From positions 1 through 7,638 of the forward strand of contig CALHGI010000644.1 of assembly GCA_938029995.1 (NCBI GenBank): a stretch of DNA of 7,638 nucleotides, written 5' to 3'. The DNA comes from an uncultured cyanobacterium (GTDB taxonomy: Bacteria > Cyanobacteriota > Cyanobacteriia > Phormidesmidales > Phormidesmidaceae). Positions 6,285-7,638 of this stretch are shown in pieces. Positions within the stretch are counted from its first letter, which is position 1, and each line of letters opens with the position of its first letter. A program made the translations under genes and the position numbers. The notes under the pieces were generated by a model. The model did no database searches. It saw nothing but the letters and a program-made list of their open reading frames with translations, and was not told where the DNA came from.

Positions 6285-6387
6285 TTGGACGCAACAGATC
6301 CTCGGGATGGTTTTATCTGGGAACCCCTGATGTATGGCATCATCCCCCCATCGAGGCAGCCCCTACATCAGCAACGTCCGTTTTGAA
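6285..6387 (+). repeat. Degenerate ~103-bp intergenic repeat, copy 2
   Basis: This is the second copy of the element at 1633-1736, in the same orientation. It shares TTGG-x-CG at the left end, GATCCTCGG (6297-6305), CCCCTACATCAGCAACG (6360-6376) and TTTTGAA (6381-6387). Its outer arms GGACG (6287-6291) and CGTCC (6375-6379) are perfectly complementary, but the next bases of the left arm (CAACA in place of TTGCT) break the longer inverted repeat seen in copy 1. It begins 17 bp after the sdhC stop codon and ends 23 bp before the sdhA start. No flanking target duplication is evident. Confidence 0.65.
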
Positions 6388-6410
6388 GTGTGACTTTTGA
6401 ATTATCAACC

Positions 6411-7638
6411 ATGCCCCTAGATCCCCGCATTCCCGACGGTGCCCTAAAAGATAAGTGGAACAACTATAAAGATCACTGTAAGCTGGTCAACCCCAACAAC
6501 AAACGCAAGCATACGGTAATTATTGTGGGCACGGGGCTGGCCGGAGCATCGGCATCCGCCACCCTGGCAGAGCTGGGTTATCACGTCAAAAGCTTCTGCA
6601 TTCAAGATTCTCCCCGGCGGGCCCATAGCATTGCGGCCCAGGGGGGCATTAACGCCACTAAAAATTATCCCAACGATGGCGACAGTATCTGGCGGTTGTT
6701 TTACGACACCATCAAAGGGGGAGACTATCGCTCCCGCGAGGCCAATGTGTATCGTCTGGCCCAAATTAGCAACCACATTATTGACCATTGTGTTGCCCAG
6801 GGGGTGCCCTTTGCGCGGGAATATGGTGGGCTGTTGGCCAATCGGTCCTTTGGGGGTGCCCAGGTATCGCGCACATTTTATGCCCGTGGGCAGACGGGGC
6901 AACAACTGTTGTTGGGGGCCTATGGTGCCATGATGAAAATGGCGGACCAGATTGAGACGTTTACCCGGCGGGAAATGCTCGATTTGGTGGTGGTGGATGG
7001 CCATGCCAGGGGGATTATTACCCGTAACCTCATCACCGGAGAGCTGGAGCGTCACCAGGGAGATGCGGTGCTGCTGTGCACCGGAGGGTATGGCAATGTG
7101 TTTTACCTGTCCACCAATGGGCGTAACTCTAATGTGACGGCGGCATGGCGCTGTTATAAGCGGGGGGCTCATTTTGCCAACCCTTGCTATACCCAGATTC
7201 ATCCCACGTGCATTCCGGTGTCAGGGGACTATCAGTCAAAGCTGACGTTGATGAGTGAGAGTTTGCGCAACGATGGCCGTGTTTGGGTGCCCCTAAAAGC
7301 GGGGGATAATCGTCCCCCCAATCAGATTCCTGAAGCAGAGAGGGACTATTACCTGGAAAAACGCTATCCCAGCTTTGGTAATCTGGTGCCTCGGGATGTG
7401 GCGTCCCGCAATGCCAAGCACATGACGGACGAAGGCCGTGGCGTGGGGGCGACGGGTCTGGCGGTGTATTTGGATTTTCGAGATGCCATGGAACGGGAAG
7501 GGCGAGATGCGATCGCAGCCCGCTACGGCAACCTTTTCCAAATGTACCAACGGATTACGGATGAAAACCCCTACGACGTGCCCATGCGCATTTACCCGGC
7601 GGTGCACTACACCATGGGCGGCCTGTGGGTGGATTACC
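6411..7638 (+). CDS. sdhA: Succinate dehydrogenase flavoprotein subunit (3' partial)
   Basis: The frame is open from ATG 6411 to the right edge, giving 409 residues of a protein that usually has roughly 600-650. It oxidises succinate to fumarate in the citric acid cycle and passes electrons through the iron-sulphur subunit to SdhC. Visible features in order: the FAD-binding loop GTGLAGA (40-46); [13 protein letters not shown] (69-81), whose His72 is the expected site of covalent [13 protein letters not shown] (257-266) with substrate-site His264; SESLRNDGR (282-290), whose Arg286 is the expected catalytic proton-shuttle arginine; PRDVASR (327-333); and HYTMGG (399-404) with a substrate-binding His. 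The long N-terminus before the FAD loop and the RNDGR form suit the B. subtilis-like group that pairs with b558 anchors. An in-frame GTG at 6390 would add only seven residues. No strong Shine-Dalgarno sequence precedes either start. A HIP1 octamer lies inside the gene. Confidence 0.96.
   Translation, partial: MPLDPRIPDGALKDKWNNYKDHCKLVNPNNKRKHTVIIVGTGLAGASASATLAELGYHVKSFCIQDSPRRAHSIAAQGGINATKNYPNDGDSIWRLFYDTIKGGDYRSREANVYRLAQISNHIIDHCVAQGVPFAREYGGLLANRSFGGAQVSRTFYARGQTGQQLLLGAYGAMMKMADQIETFTRREMLDLVVVDGHARGIITRNLITGELERHQGDAVLLCTGGYGNVFYLSTNGRNSNVTAAWRCYKRGAHFANPCYTQIHPTCIPVSGDYQSKLTLMSESLRNDGRVWVPLKAGDNRPPNQIPEAERDYYLEKRYPSFGNLVPRDVASRNAKHMTDEGRGVGATGLAVYLDFRDAMEREGRDAIAARYGNLFQMYQRITDENPYDVPMRIYPAVHYTMGGLWVDY
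7509..7516. other. HIP1 octamer GCGATCGC
   Basis: This is the second copy of the cyanobacterial over-represented palindrome, within the sdhA coding region. The codons read gat-GCG-ATC-GCa, that is Asp-Ala-Ile-Ala. Confidence 0.8.

Noticed and set aside
6444..7202. Long minus-strand open frame of 252 codons
   Set aside because: It lies wholly antisense to sdhA, whose catalytic motifs are intact, and its translation shows no domain. It is a by-product of the codon use of sdhA.
7293..7607. Minus-strand open frame of 104 codons
   Set aside because: It too is antisense to sdhA, in a region where sdhA encodes conserved active-site sequence.

Overview
The window looks like chromosomal DNA from a cyanobacterium. 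It contains two copies of the octamer GCGATCGC (5018-5025 and 7509-7516), a signature of many cyanobacterial genomes. Base composition is moderate. Ribosome binding sites are mostly weak or absent, which is common in that phylum. No genus can be named from this sequence alone. No rRNA, tRNA, CRISPR array, transposase or phage gene was found.

Layout, left to right. (1) 3-203 (+): the 3' end of a HEAT-repeat protein gene with a Lys/Arg-rich tail. (2) 323-742 (+): a short cyclophilin-type peptidyl-prolyl isomerase, with a good ribosome binding site that fixes its start. (3) 743-1250: a spacer holding three hairpins and, on the minus strand, a 47-codon open stretch that may be the remains of a gene. 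(4) 1251-1625 (+): a small Roadblock/LC7-like protein. (5) 1626-1966: a spacer carrying copy 1 of a roughly 104-bp repeat. (6) 1967-3082 (+): a 371-residue, apparently all-helical protein I do not recognise. (7) 3095-5293 (-): a 732-residue protein with an N-terminal membrane anchor, a very long Gln-rich coiled coil, an Ala/Pro linker and a C-terminal ligase-type BRCT domain. It is tail-to-tail with the preceding gene, only 12 bp apart. (8) 5294-5571: a divergent intergenic region. (9) 5572-6267 (+): the di-haem cytochrome b subunit of succinate dehydrogenase (sdhC). (10) 6285-6387: copy 2 of the repeat. (11) 6411 to the window end (+): the first 409 codons of the succinate dehydrogenase flavoprotein (sdhA).

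The only clear pathway unit is sdhC-sdhA, the start of a B. subtilis-type succinate:quinone oxidoreductase that feeds electrons from succinate into the membrane quinone pool. The iron-sulphur subunit is not in view. The least ordinary items are the coiled-coil/BRCT membrane protein and the pair of degenerate repeats. The repeats lie just after the stop codons of two unrelated genes, and the second sits between sdhC and sdhA.
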